From positions 1-64,000 of the forward strand of contig NZ_BDBM01000017.1 of assembly GCF_001612985.1 (NCBI RefSeq): 64,000 nucleotides of DNA, read 5' to 3'. Position 1 is the first letter of the stretch, and the number at the start of each line of letters is the position of its first letter. Positions 9,058-17,605 of the stretch are shown one piece after another. The translations under genes were made by a program, and so were the position numbers. The notes beneath the pieces are model-generated. The model ran no database searches and had not been told where the DNA came from. It was given only the letters and a program-made list of their open reading frames with translations. This stretch comes from Nocardia gamkensis NBRC 108242 (GTDB lineage: Bacteria > Actinomycetota > Actinomycetes > Mycobacteriales > Mycobacteriaceae).

Positions 9058-10071
9058 ATGACCACCGACCCGGCCACCCTCCACGCCACCCGAATCCTGC
9101 TCCACCGACTCGCAATAACCCCCACCGACCTCACCACCACCACAGCCGCCACCCCGACCTTCATTGACGCCGTTCCCCACCTGCGCACCACCCTCACCCC
9201 AGGAACTCTCCGCACCTATGACACCCACCTACGCTGGCTCGAAACCACCTGGGCACACCGCCAACTCGATACCGTCACCGTCGCCGAACTCCACGACCGC
9301 GCCCGCAGCGTCCAACGAGAAGCCCTCCACCACACCAGTACCCGAAACGGCACAAGCGCACGCGAGCACTTCGTCAGCGCGACACGCTGCCTCTACCGCT
9401 ACGCCGAGCGCAACAACTGGATCCACCCGACCCGCAACCCCGCCCGCACTCTCGCCCTCCCCCGTCGCGCGCCCTCCCACCGCCACGCCATCCCCTCACC
9501 ACAACTGGCCCAGATCTGCCACACCGCAGCACTCACCGGCAACGACGCCGAACTCGACACCCTGCTGCTACGTCTACACATCGAAACCGCGTGCCGCCGC
9601 GCGGGCGCTCTCAACCTGCGCCTCCGAGACCTCGACCCACACCACTGCCTCATCCACCTCCGAGAAAAGAACAACACCGACCGCTACCAACCCGTCTCCC
9701 CCACGCTCATGCACCACCTGCTCCACCACGCCCACCACCGATACAGCCCACCCGACCAACAACTCCTGCGCTACCGCAACACCAACCCCGTCACCACCCG
9801 CCGCTACGACCACCTCTGGAACCGCCTCGGCCGACACCTCCCCTGGGTCGCCACCCGACACATCAGCACCCACTGGCTCCGCCACACCACTCTCACCTGG
9901 GTCGAACGCACCTTCGGACACGCCACCGCCCACGCATACGCCGGCCACCACAACCCCACCACTACCTACACCAAAGCCGATCTCACCGACATCGCCACCG
10001 CCCTCACCGCACTCACCCGAGAACCCCACCCCCTCGCCACAACCACCCCGCCCCGCCCATCAACGCACTAA
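9058..10071 (+). CDS. Tyrosine recombinase / phage-type integrase
   Basis: A 337-residue recombinase. Residues about 35-130 form the SAM-like core-binding domain and 145-315 the catalytic domain. All catalytic residues can be placed: Arg180 in ETACRR, Lys204 in LREKN, His272 and Arg275 in HWLRH, His297 in GHHNP and the nucleophile Tyr304 in TTTYTK. It should cut and rejoin DNA through a phosphotyrosine link. The gene follows the AbrB-like gene by two bases and has unusually high C content on the coding strand. No relaxase, replication or phage genes accompany it, and no att repeats could be identified, so it is either a stand-alone recombinase or the surviving end of an element. Confidence 0.85.
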   Translation: MTTDPATLHATRILLHRLAITPTDLTTTTAATPTFIDAVPHLRTTLTPGTLRTYDTHLRWLETTWAHRQLDTVTVAELHDRARSVQREALHHTSTRNGTSAREHFVSATRCLYRYAERNNWIHPTRNPARTLALPRRAPSHRHAIPSPQLAQICHTAALTGNDAELDTLLLRLHIETACRRAGALNLRLRDLDPHHCLIHLREKNNTDRYQPVSPTLMHHLLHHAHHRYSPPDQQLLRYRNTNPVTTRRYDHLWNRLGRHLPWVATRHISTHWLRHTTLTWVERTFGHATAHAYAGHHNPTTTYTKADLTDIATALTALTREPHPLATTTPPRPSTH

Positions 10072-10507
10072 CAGTGCCTCACCAGCCCAGATATTTGCCA
10101 ACAGGGGGATTACCGATGATCACGCCCCGCTGCGGTCGCAGATAAGAGCACTCGCGCCAGGACCAAGGGCACAAACCGCGCGAACGGGTCCACCCACGCA
10201 ACGATACATCCAGCTACTTCCACAGGGTTGCGAAACTTCTATCATCCCTGGCACTTTCACACCACAGACCGAGAATCAACTTGACTGTTACCAGTCAGCG
10301 ACCTACATTAGAGGTGCCTTCCGCACGGATCACCCCCATCGGTGACCCGAATTCGTAACCAAGTCCCCTCTCGCGCACAGATCTCCGTCAGTCGTGACAC
10401 GTTCCCGAGGCGCATGTTGGAGCGAACTCGCACACAGCGTGGGCGACCAGTGGAAACTCACTTTGACCTGCAACTATCTCCGACATAGCTGCCGCTTTGC
10501 GGCAGTT
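10072..10507 (+). other. Intergenic stretch after the recombinase gene
   Basis: About 435 bases without a credible gene. A small inverted repeat (TGACTG ttac CAGTCA, 10282-10297) is the only structure noted. An attachment site could lie here, since it directly follows an integrase gene, but no partner copy was seen. Confidence 0.35.
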
Positions 10508-10780
10508 GTGATCCCGTCGGAAGGTTTGCTGGCACTGCTGCTGAGAGGGGCGGCAGGGGTGATCGCGCCGGTCATCCCGCCGCAGCCGCCGTTGCAGGAA
10601 CCTGTTCACGTACCGGCGGTCACGAACCGCGTGGTCCGTCCCGCCGCTGACGATCTCGTGTATGGGCTCTGCTCCGTCGGAACGGAGGCCGGATCCTCGA
10701 TGAGTTCACCTTCACCGCGCTGGAATGACGTCGGGGCATACTCATGGAGTTGACGCGGCGGCTACGTTCTCCGGACTTAC
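10508..10780 (+). pseudogene. Decayed second copy of the AbrB-like gene
   Basis: Starting at a GTG followed by ATCCC, as in the intact gene at 8630, this stretch encodes DDLVYGLCSVG, matching DTAYSMCVVG of that gene. After a frameshift it encodes NGGRILDEFTFTALE, then TGA where the intact copy has tryptophan, then RRG. The order and spacing of these blocks match the intact protein. No recombinase remnant follows it, so only the first gene of the pair was kept here, and it is dead. Confidence 0.6.
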
Positions 10781-10948
10781 CTGGTCGAGGGTCGGGCGGT
10801 GCTGTGACGAAGCACCGCATCTACCGACCGAGCATTCGAACTGAACGATCGACGAGCGTGCGGTATGCGGCAGTTCAGTGCGTTCGCCCGTTGAGCACCG
10901 GACGGGTGGTAACCAGCGTGCACGGATCTGTCCAGTACGGTCGCGCCG

Positions 10949-11512
10949 GTGGGTAGCGATAGCCGTTACGCGGCATACGAAGCCGACCTCTGGGAACGAC
11001 TGGCTGCGTTGCTGCCCTCGACCGAGGACGCCGAAAACTTCCGCGCCTGCCGCGAGTCCGGCCATCAGGAAGCAGGGCTGTGGATGCTGACCCGACGGCT
11101 GCTCGAGCAGCAGGTGCCCATCAGCGACCGAACACGCGCCGAAATCGAAGTACTTGCCGAGCAATGGGGTGAGCGGCTGGCCCGCCACGACGAAATCACT
11201 ACGTGCGTACGAGATTCCGATGATGAAGCGTCCATCCGGCTGCTCGCGGATGATCGGTCGGCACCGGTCCAACCAGCCCGGATCGGCCTTACGGACTCTG
11301 CCCTGACGGCCCTGCTCGTCGTCCCGTGGCTCGAATGCCTGCGCTGCGGAACAGTGCTGGCGCGAGTCCACGCGCAGGAACCGTGGGGAGATCTTCGATA
11401 TCTGGCTGCTCATTACGTCGTCTGGCGTCACACCGCATCGGACGATGCACTCGAGATCTTCGACGAGTCCGACCTGCACAGCGCCTTCGAATCGCTGCTT
11501 TCCTGTAGCTGA
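10949..11512 (+). CDS. Hypothetical protein, soluble, about 187 residues
   Basis: A soluble, acidic, mainly helical protein beginning at GTG. The sequence has normal amino-acid balance (ESGHQEAGLWMLTRRLLE, then AEQWGERLARHDE), which supports real coding, while the opposite-strand frame does not look protein-like. One Cys pair (CLRCG) lies near residue 135. No family was recognised. It is flanked by decayed genes on both sides and has no operon partner. Confidence 0.5.
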   Translation: MGSDSRYAAYEADLWERLAALLPSTEDAENFRACRESGHQEAGLWMLTRRLLEQQVPISDRTRAEIEVLAEQWGERLARHDEITTCVRDSDDEASIRLLADDRSAPVQPARIGLTDSALTALLVVPWLECLRCGTVLARVHAQEPWGDLRYLAAHYVVWRHTASDDALEIFDESDLHSAFESLLSCS

Positions 11513-11746
11513 TCTCCTGAACCCGGCATCGCCGGAGATACGAGAATGGGGCGGCAACTGGACGCCGACCGCTCCCGGCGGCACCCAACGTCATGGCCGG
11601 CGAATGCGAGTAGCAGTACGAGACCGAGTCGGCAGGCGGTTGCGGGCGCGGGCGATATTCGCCCCACGCCCGCAGCCGATGTCCGGGCTGTCAGGCCGAT
11701 ACGGGAGACCACTGCTCGGCTTGGGGCCGGCCGGGCAGCGGCTGTC

Positions 11747-12041
11747 CGATGAGGGCAGCGGGACGAAGAAGTTCACCTGGCCGATGGCCATGGCGAGAGT
11801 GGCCAGCGCTTTGTCGTCGTAGTGTTCGGCGGCGAGGGCGTAGAGCTCATCGGGCACCCACTCCCCGTGCGTTGCCGGTTGCAGGACGGCTTCGACCAGA
11901 GCGAGCGCGACGCGTTCGGCGTCGCTGAAATAGGGGGGCGTCGCGCCAGGTCGCTACCGCGGCGATCCATTCCTCGCCCTCCCCGGCGGCGCGCAGGTTC
12001 CCGGCGTGCAGGATCGTCAGGTGGGTGCTGCCGACGAGCTG
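11747..12041 (-). pseudogene. Carboxymuconolactone decarboxylase / AhpD-like remnant
   Basis: Read on the minus strand with a frameshift, this gives LHAGNLRAAGEGEEWIAAV, then a region matching the family's WR-AP-FSDAER segment, and finally PDELYALAAEHYDDKALATL and AIGQVNFF. These are typical of AhpD-like carboxymuconolactone decarboxylases. The CxxC peroxidase motif region is replaced by STHLTILH. With the frameshift and no proper start it cannot make a normal protein. Confidence 0.65.
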
Positions 12042-12105
12042 GCCGGGTCTGAGGGCGGTGCCCGGTGGTCCCGAGTGCGCGCAGTGTGGCGGCAGTGGAT
12101 GCGCC

Positions 12106-12323
12106 CTGCGGCAGCCATCCGCGGGCGGCGAAGGTGGCGGCCACGAAGAACAGGGGCATGGCCGATTTGTCGTAGCCGTCCCCGGCGGCCAGATGCGATG
12201 CCGCGGCGCCGCCGTAGACGAAGACCAGTCCGGCGTAGGCCCATTCCTTGGTGCGCGGGTGGCCGGGGTGTCGTAGCCGAGGTCGTGGTGCGTCTCGATC
12301 CCCAGCAGCTGAGCCACCCGTTG
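12106..12323 (-). pseudogene. DoxX-like membrane protein remnant
   Basis: Contains TKEWAYAGLVF and GGAAASHLAAGDG in one frame, and LGYD in another just upstream. These follow the order of DoxX-like proteins (LGYP, then PR-KEWAYAG, then TGA-SH--GD). A large internal deletion and frameshifts separate the pieces. In actinomycetes DoxX-like genes often precede a carboxymuconolactone decarboxylase gene, and that order is kept here: the two remnants are one decayed operon. Confidence 0.6.
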
Positions 12324-12482
12324 GCACTGTTTCGACTCCGCAATTGCCTCGCAAATTGCTCCGGAGAGGGCACTGAGCGACCACCTCCCCGTTTTTGCAC
12401 CTATTTGCCAATGCGCGACTTCTGGAGTGTGACGAAACAGCGTACGATTCAACTAGGTCGGGACTGTATCTGGAGCCCTATC

Positions 12483-12818
12483 ATGTTCGAGAGAAAGAAT
12501 TCACACACGAAGTTCGCACGGTTGGCGGCCGCCACCGGTATAGCCGCTGTTGCCGCGATTCCGGTCGTCGCAGCCGCGGCGCAAGCGCCCAGCGCGCGCG
12601 CAACGACGCCTACCTCCGCAACCCAGCTCGTCGACAGCCCCGGTTGGGGTAACGGTGGCGGCTGGGGTAACGGCGGTGGTTGGGGCCACGGCGGCGGCTG
12701 GGGTAACGGCGGTGGCTGGGGTAACGGCGGCTGGGGTAACGGCGGCGGCTGGGGTAACGGCCCAGGCTGGTGGAATTGGTTCAACCCACCCGGCTGGGGT
12801 GGCTGGGGCAGCTTCTAG
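12483..12818 (+). CDS. Secreted tryptophan-glycine-asparagine repeat protein
   Basis: A 111-residue exported protein. Residues 1-39 are a signal peptide (basic start, long Ala/Val core, cleavage probably after SARA or nearby). The mature part is dominated by about seven WGNGGG units from residue 54 to 97, ending in WWNWFNPPGWGGWGSF. ATG at 12483 with GGAG nine bases upstream. There is no catalytic motif. Tandem Trp/Gly repeats suggest a surface-coating, carbohydrate-binding or aggregating material, but this is inference. A strong hairpin lies directly after the stop, so it is probably a single-gene transcript. Confidence 0.75.
   Translation: MFERKNSHTKFARLAAATGIAAVAAIPVVAAAAQAPSARATTPTSATQLVDSPGWGNGGGWGNGGGWGHGGGWGNGGGWGNGGWGNGGGWGNGPGWWNWFNPPGWGGWGSF
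12642..12771 (+). repeat. Coding tandem repeat, 18-base unit
   Basis: About seven near-identical copies of an 18-base unit of the form GGTAACGGCGGCGGCTGG, encoding WGNGGG. Variation is mostly at third positions, with one GHGGG unit and one shortened unit. Such a tract can expand or contract by slippage. Confidence 0.75.
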
Positions 12819-12826
12819 CGCCGGTG

Positions 12827-12862
12827 ACCGAGCCCGGACACGCACAGCGTGCCGGGCTCGGT
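12827..12862 (+). terminator. Strong GC hairpin after the repeat-protein gene
   Basis: ACCGAGCCCGG (12827-12837) pairs perfectly with CCGGGCTCGGT (12852-12862) around a 14-base loop, nine bases after the stop codon. There is no long T tract, as is common in actinomycetes. Confidence 0.65.
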
Positions 12863-12922
12863 TGCATCGAGTACCGATCATGTGCAGCCAGGTTCGACCA
12901 ATCGGCTGGAACCGGTGACGAG

Positions 12923-14134
12923 ATGAAGATTGTGTGTGTCGGTGGCGGGCCGGCCGGGTTGTACTTCGCCATTTCGATGAAGCGGCGCGACCCGGCGCAT
13001 GACATCACGGTGATCGACCGCGATCCCCTCGGGTCCACCTATGGCTGGGGCGTCGTGTACTGGGACGACCTGCTCGACATTCTGTATCGCAACGACCCCG
13101 ACAGCGCCCAGGCGGTGCGCGCCGACTCGGTTCTATGGCGTGAACAGGCAATCCATGTGCGCGACGACCAGACCGCACATTTCGGGGGCTACGGGTTCAG
13201 CATGGGGCGCGCGGCATTGCTCGACGTACTTTCCCGGCGGGCGAGTGACTTGGGCGTCGATGTCCAGCACGGGCAAGAGGTCCACGATCTGTCCGGCTTC
13301 ATCGACACCGATCTCATCGTCGCCGCCGACGGCGCGAACAGCCGGGTACGGCAGCTGGGCGATCCTCGTTTCGGCACGTCCGTCACGCTCGGCGAGAATC
13401 GATATATCTGGCTCGGTACGGACAAAGTCTTCACCCGATTCACCTTCGCCTTCGAGCACACCTCGGCCGGTTGGATCTGGTTCCATGCCTACCCGTCGGT
13501 TGCCGAAAAAATCAGCACTTGCATCGTCGAGTGCCAACCACAGACTTGGCACGGACTGGGATTCGATTCCCTGGACAACTCGGAGAACTTGCGTGTTCTG
13601 GAAAACATATTCGCGCGCCTTCTCGACGGTCACTCGTTGATCAGCAAGACGCGAGGCGAGGCCGCCAGGTGGAGCCGCTTTCCCGAGATCACCAACAAGA
13701 CCTGGTATCACGACAATGTGGTGCTACTCGGCGATGCGGCGCACACGACGCATTTCACCATCGGCTCGGGCACCCGGTTGGCAATCGTCGACGCCGTCGT
13801 GCTCGCACAGAGCCTGTACGAACATGCCGAGGTCGCCGACGCGCTGGAGAACTACGACGCGCAGCGGCGCGCCGCGCTGCGCCCGATCCAGGCCGCCGCC
13901 CGTACCAGCATGATCTGGTTCGAACACGCCGACCGGTATCTCGACCGCAGCGCCGTGCAGTTCGCCTATGCGATGGCGGCTCGGCACGGTCCACAAATGC
14001 CGTGGCGCTACCAGCGACACCTACTCACCCAGATACCCGCTGTGCGCAAGATCCGGCGTGGTATCGACTCCGGACAGCGGTGGTTGCGGGCTGCCCGACG
14101 GGGAGAACTCGCGATGGTTCAGGCGCGCCGGTAA
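12923..14134 (+). CDS. FAD-dependent aromatic monooxygenase, salicylyl-CoA 5-hydroxylase-like
   Basis: A 403-residue class A flavoprotein hydroxylase. The N-terminus IVCVGGGPAGLYFA is the Rossmann GxGxxG motif for FAD. The stretch GSTYGWGVVYWDD resembles the start of salicylyl-CoA and anthraniloyl-CoA monooxygenases (there FGWGVVFSD), ADGANSRVR is the DG-type motif, and LLGDAAHTTHFTIGSGT near residue 270 binds the flavin ribityl chain. It should hydroxylate an aromatic acid or CoA thioester with NAD(P)H and oxygen. ATG at 12923 is chosen over an upstream frame because it starts directly before the Rossmann strand. The second, OYE-like domain of the anthraniloyl-CoA enzyme is absent. Confidence 0.8.
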   Translation: MKIVCVGGGPAGLYFAISMKRRDPAHDITVIDRDPLGSTYGWGVVYWDDLLDILYRNDPDSAQAVRADSVLWREQAIHVRDDQTAHFGGYGFSMGRAALLDVLSRRASDLGVDVQHGQEVHDLSGFIDTDLIVAADGANSRVRQLGDPRFGTSVTLGENRYIWLGTDKVFTRFTFAFEHTSAGWIWFHAYPSVAEKISTCIVECQPQTWHGLGFDSLDNSENLRVLENIFARLLDGHSLISKTRGEAARWSRFPEITNKTWYHDNVVLLGDAAHTTHFTIGSGTRLAIVDAVVLAQSLYEHAEVADALENYDAQRRAALRPIQAAARTSMIWFEHADRYLDRSAVQFAYAMAARHGPQMPWRYQRHLLTQIPAVRKIRRGIDSGQRWLRAARRGELAMVQARR

Positions 14135-14462
14135 TGACCGCCGAGCGGCAAGACGCAGGGCCCGCGCCATCCCGTCCCGGCCGGAGGAGACCGACAGAGT
14201 TCACCCGCGAAGAGCGAGCCGATGATCGCTGGGCGGAGTCTGGTCTGGGGATCCATTCCTCGCCCAGGCGCAAGTCGAGGACATCGGCACCGCGGCGGCG
14301 CTACCTGCCGGATTCAGCGGCTCCGGTGAGCACCGGCACCGGCGGGCTGGACCCAGGTGGTGCTCGGGCCGATCTGTAGTCCCCGCGGTGCACTCCGGTG
14401 AACTGGCGACCTTTCCGCTTACAAGGCCGAACTTCTACCGGCCATACGGCATTCTGGACACC
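14135..14462 (+). other. Short gap with a possible 81-codon frame
   Basis: A frame of 81 codons starts at an ATG overlapping the stop of the flavoprotein gene (14134-14379). It is rich in Arg, Pro and Ser and resembles no family, so it is not called as a gene. The remainder should hold the promoter of the HbpS-like gene. Confidence 0.35.
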
Positions 14463-14861
14463 ATGACGATCTCGCTCGAGCGGGCCGATTCCGTGGTTGC
14501 CGCCGCGCGCCGCGCTGCGGCCGGGCACGGGGAAACCGTCACGATCGCAGTGGTCGATGCCGTCGGCAAGCTGGTCGCATTCGCACGGATGCCCCGTGTC
14601 TCGCTGCCTACGATCCACTCCGCCCAACACAAAGCTGCGGCCGCGATCGCAGTCGGCTTCGACACTATTCAGATGGCCCCGCTCAACGACCCGGGTCATC
14701 TATTGCCCGGGGCCGTGTCCTCTGGCGATCCGTTCGTGCCACACGGTGGCGGGGTGCTCATCCGCGCGGGCGGAGTGGCGATCGGTGCCATCGGGGTATC
14801 CGGCGCGATAACCCCGATCATCGATCACAAGATCGCGTCGGAGGCCGTCCATTCGAGCTGA
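14463..14861 (+). CDS. GlcG/HbpS family protein (DUF336)
   Basis: A 132-residue single-domain protein of the GlcG/HbpS family. Recognisable parts are the start helix LERADSVVAAARRAAAGHG, the strand VTIAVVDAVGKLVAFARM with the family's VVD-G--vA-RMD pattern, the helix ending HKAAAAI, and the glycine-rich GGGVLIRAGGVAIGAIGVSG end. Members bind haem or small cofactors, or accompany oxidoreductase genes. Here it lies between a flavin hydroxylase and a luciferase-like gene, so an accessory role in aromatic oxidation is plausible. It starts at ATG 14463. Confidence 0.8.
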   Translation: MTISLERADSVVAAARRAAAGHGETVTIAVVDAVGKLVAFARMPRVSLPTIHSAQHKAAAAIAVGFDTIQMAPLNDPGHLLPGAVSSGDPFVPHGGGVLIRAGGVAIGAIGVSGAITPIIDHKIASEAVHSS

Positions 14862-14926
14862 TGAGTGCGGAATGTCGGCGGGACTCGGTCAGCGCGGAGC
14901 CACGTTGCGGGAAGGTGGGCCAGGTG

Positions 14927-15949
14927 ATGAATCTTCTCCGGGAGGTCCGTATCTCGGTTCTGGACACGGCTCCCATCACCCAGGGATCGAACGCGACCAC
15001 GGCGTTGCGCAACAGCGTTGAACTGGCACAGCTGGCCGACGGCCTCGGCTACCATCGGTACTGGGTGCCCGAGCATCATGGCATGTCAGGGGTGGCCAGT
15101 GCGGCGCCGGCCGTGATTGCCGGACGCGTCGCCTCGGTGACCCGGCGGATACGGGTCGGTTCCGGCGGGGTGATGTTGCCGAACCACGCTCCTGTCGTGA
15201 TCGCCGAACAATTCGGCACTCTGGAGGCTTTCCATCCCGGACGTATAGACCTCGGACTCGGACGTGCGCTTGGCGGACCTCGCGCAATCGCTGATCGCGT
15301 GCGCAGCGAGCACGACCGTACGGCCGAATCGTTCGAAGATCAGGTTCTAGAACTACTCGCGCTCTTCGACGCACGCGGCCGCGCGGCGGCGGTACCTGCG
15401 GTAGGCAACAGACCTGAGATCTGGATGCTCGGCAGCAGCGACTACACCGCCCGGATCGCTGGGAGCCTCGGGCTCCCGTTCGCCGCTGCCCACCATTTGA
15501 AGCCGATGAACACCGTTGAAGCGGTTCGAACCTACTCGCAAACGTTCCAGCCGTCATCGATATGCCCGACTCCGCGGATCTCGATCAGTGTGGCGGTTAT
15601 TGTCGCCGACAGCGACGAGCAAGCTCAGTGGCTGGCCGGTTCGCTGAGGATGAAGATCGCCCGGCGACGGCAGGGCAAACCGATACAGCTACCCAGTCCT
15701 CGAACAGCTGAGGCACATGGGTATGCGGAGAATCGGAAGACAGACGATGAACTGACCGGCGTGTTCGTCGGGGGTATTTCGACTGTGCTGCCGCAGCTGC
15801 AGGCGCTGGTCGATGCCACCGGCGCCGACGAGCTATTGGTCAAGACCGATCTGTACAGCCCGAGCGACCGATGCAAGTCCTACGAGCTGCTGATGAACAG
15901 TGAGACATACCCGCTTACAGCGGTCGGATCATCACCAGCGTCTCCTTGA
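14927..15949 (+). CDS. Luciferase-like flavin monooxygenase (LLM class)
   Basis: About 340 residues with a bacterial luciferase-like TIM barrel. The N-terminal RISVLDTAPI and GYHRYWVPEHHGM (with the conserved EHH), then RIRVGSGGVMLPNHAPVVIAEQ and GRIDLGLGRA, are typical of the MsnO8-type subgroup. Uses reduced FMN and oxygen on an unknown substrate. I prefer the ATG at 14927, which is close to the usual family start; an upstream in-frame ATG at 14861 overlaps the previous stop (ATGA) and would add 22 atypical residues. The last 12 residues look atypical, because the DNA after it changes to a decayed region. Confidence 0.75.
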   Translation: MNLLREVRISVLDTAPITQGSNATTALRNSVELAQLADGLGYHRYWVPEHHGMSGVASAAPAVIAGRVASVTRRIRVGSGGVMLPNHAPVVIAEQFGTLEAFHPGRIDLGLGRALGGPRAIADRVRSEHDRTAESFEDQVLELLALFDARGRAAAVPAVGNRPEIWMLGSSDYTARIAGSLGLPFAAAHHLKPMNTVEAVRTYSQTFQPSSICPTPRISISVAVIVADSDEQAQWLAGSLRMKIARRRQGKPIQLPSPRTAEAHGYAENRKTDDELTGVFVGGISTVLPQLQALVDATGADELLVKTDLYSPSDRCKSYELLMNSETYPLTAVGSSPASP

Positions 15950-16042
15950 CACATCCGGACCCCTTCGAGTCCAGAGCCGGGTGCTGATCGCTGTCCAGCA
16001 CTGTGGTCGAAGCTGGAGCCACGGCAGAGGAAGCGAGCTGGA

Positions 16043-16936
16043 TTGTGTCATCGGCAGACAGCCGATTTTCGCAGCGGCGGCGAGTGGTCTCAGGTCACCG
16101 GCCGCGTTTCCTCGGCCCAGCTCGCGAGTAGCCGTAAGACGGTTTGCGAGGGTGAGCTCTCTTCGACCGTGTGGGCGATCAGCGCGGAGGGTGGTAAAGA
16201 AATCCGCCATCTCGACCGGCTTCTCGACGTGACCCGTAACGCCCTGCTTTATGCGCCGCGAGCGATCCTCGTCGAGGGACTGTCAGAAGCTCTCTTGCTG
16301 CCGGCGTTCGCTGAGCGCGTTCTGGCTCCGGCCGACCATGCAGGGCCAGCGGACGTTCTTGCGGCCCGTCAAGCGTGGGAACGCTTCCACGGCACGACCA
16401 TGCTGCTGGTCGAGGGCGTCGGGTTCCCGACCTACCTGAAGTTGCTGTTGACCCCCGTGGGGGATTCTCGTATTGCCCAACGCATCGCCTTGATCACGGA
16501 CACCGACCGGGCAGCCGGGGAAGACGATCCGCAGCGGATCGTCAACTACGACGCAGAAGCAGAGCGGCACGGCCGTGAACGGCTGGGTGTCTTCGCAGGT
16601 GAACGATCACTCGAACCTCAACTGTGGCAGGCCAGCAACGAGGGCGTCCTCCGCGACGCGTTCCTCGCTTGTCATCCCCAGTCTCAACATCGCTGGGACA
16701 CGATCCTGGAATCGGACGATCCATCCCGAGCGTTCTGAGGCTTGTTCGATCCGGACAAGAACCCCGATGACGAAGACAAGCCCGCGAAGGTCACAAAGGT
16801 TTCGAAACCGCGCTTCGCGCAGGAACTGGCCGACATCCTTACTCGGCAACCTGAGCGTCCCTTCACCATCCCCGGCTACCTGCAAGAGGCGATCAAGTAC
16901 ATCACGACCGCTGAGGAACAGGCTCCGACCCAGTGA
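16043..16936 (+). pseudogene. Gabija GajA-like OLD nuclease remnant with in-frame TGA
   Basis: The frame encodes the C-terminal TOPRIM part of an OLD-family ATP-dependent nuclease: HLDRLLDVTRNALL, then AILVEGLSEALLLP (the EGxxE TOPRIM acid), RIALITDTDRA (DxD) and FAGERSLEPQLW. A TGA at 16736 interrupts it in frame; past the stop the same frame continues as FDPDKNPDDEDKPAKV to 16936. The N-terminal ATPase half is missing; only unreadable DNA lies upstream. The UvrD-like remnant follows with a four-base overlap. OLD nuclease plus UvrD helicase is the arrangement of the Gabija anti-phage system, so this is a dead copy of such a system. TGA readthrough is very unlikely given the other damage. Confidence 0.7.
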
Positions 16937-17290
16937 GCCTGGCCATCGAACACGCCAAAGCCGAACAGCAGCACGCAATCGACGCCGACGCACCTCTATT
17001 CGTGGCAGGCGTGTCCCGGTGCCGGCAAGACGCATGTGATCGTCTCCCGCCATCTGCAACGTCCGGCGGGTGCACTCCGCAGTGGACGAGCCCTGGTGTC
17101 GTTCACGCGCACCGCTCGCGACCAGATGAAGGCCCGGTGCATCACCGAGGGCCACCCGGAAATGGCCCAGTTTCCCCACTACATTGGCACCACCGCGACG
17201 CCGCAATCGTCATAGGCTGCGCGCTTCCTGGTCGTGTCGCAAATCGTCAAGAAGCTGGCCCCGCATGCACGAGACGCTCGGGGCTCTCGT
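16933..17290 (+). pseudogene. Gabija GajB-like UvrD helicase remnant (frameshifted)
   Basis: Begins GTGAGCCTG overlapping the end of the OLD-like gene and encodes AEQQHAIDADAPLFV. After a one-base frameshift it continues CPGAGKTHVIVSRHL (Walker A), ALVSFTRTARDQMKARC (motif Ia) and HYIGT. These are the N-terminal motifs of UvrD/Rep superfamily 1 helicases. A stop near 17216 and loss of the remaining motifs show it is decayed. Confidence 0.7.
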
Positions 17291-17430
17291 ACTTCAAGGT
17301 CCGACGATGCGGCGTTCAACGCGTGGCGATCGTCGGTGACTACTCCAGTTTGACGTCGCATCGCCTCGCTGGTCGCCTGCCGTCTCCACCTCCGTCGAGC
17401 GGTGGGCGACAGCAGGAATCGAACCCTCGA

Positions 17431-17539
17431 ACCCGGTGTCTCGACGAACCCGAGGGCGATGAACTTGCCCAGAAGCAGGCCAATTCTCAAGTGGCACGAT
17501 GGCAAGCGGCCCAGAAAGACGGCGGCACCACACGCCTAA
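17431..17539 (+). pseudogene. C-terminal coding remnant (partner of 7187-7375)
   Basis: Reads EPEGDELAQKQANSQ and, after a frameshift, WHDGKRPRKTAAPHA-stop. It is related to the remnant at 7187-7375 and lies in the same orientation downstream of the helicase remnant. It may be that helicase's C-terminus after a large internal deletion (inference). Confidence 0.35.
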
Positions 17540-17605
17540 TAACTGATAATCGGCTTCGATCACCAAACGCCCACCTGGAAACCGCAGGCCATCCCCGTTC
17601 CCATC
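17495..17605 (+). repeat. Diverged repeat, copy 2 (partner at 7318-7430)
   Basis: Aligns with 7318-7430 in the same orientation. Just after it an 11-base inverted repeat, CCCATCTTCGA (17600-17610) and TCGAAGATGGG (17631-17641), could form a hairpin; the other copy does not keep this. Confidence 0.55.

Noticed and set aside
10742..11584. A 280-codon minus-strand frame opposite the hypothetical gene
   Set aside because: The plus-strand frame has balanced protein-like composition; the minus frame is Cys/Arg/Gln-rich and runs through the AbrB-like remnant.
16736..16738. Possible selenocysteine or readthrough TGA in the OLD-like gene
   Set aside because: The N-terminal half is missing and the partner helicase has a frameshift and stops; ordinary decay explains it.
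17400..17430. A tRNA T-arm-like sequence on the minus strand (GGGTTCGATTCCTGC)
   Set aside because: The stem has a mismatch, and no D-arm, anticodon arm or matching acceptor strand lies upstream. It could be a chance match or an old integration scar, but is not a tRNA gene.
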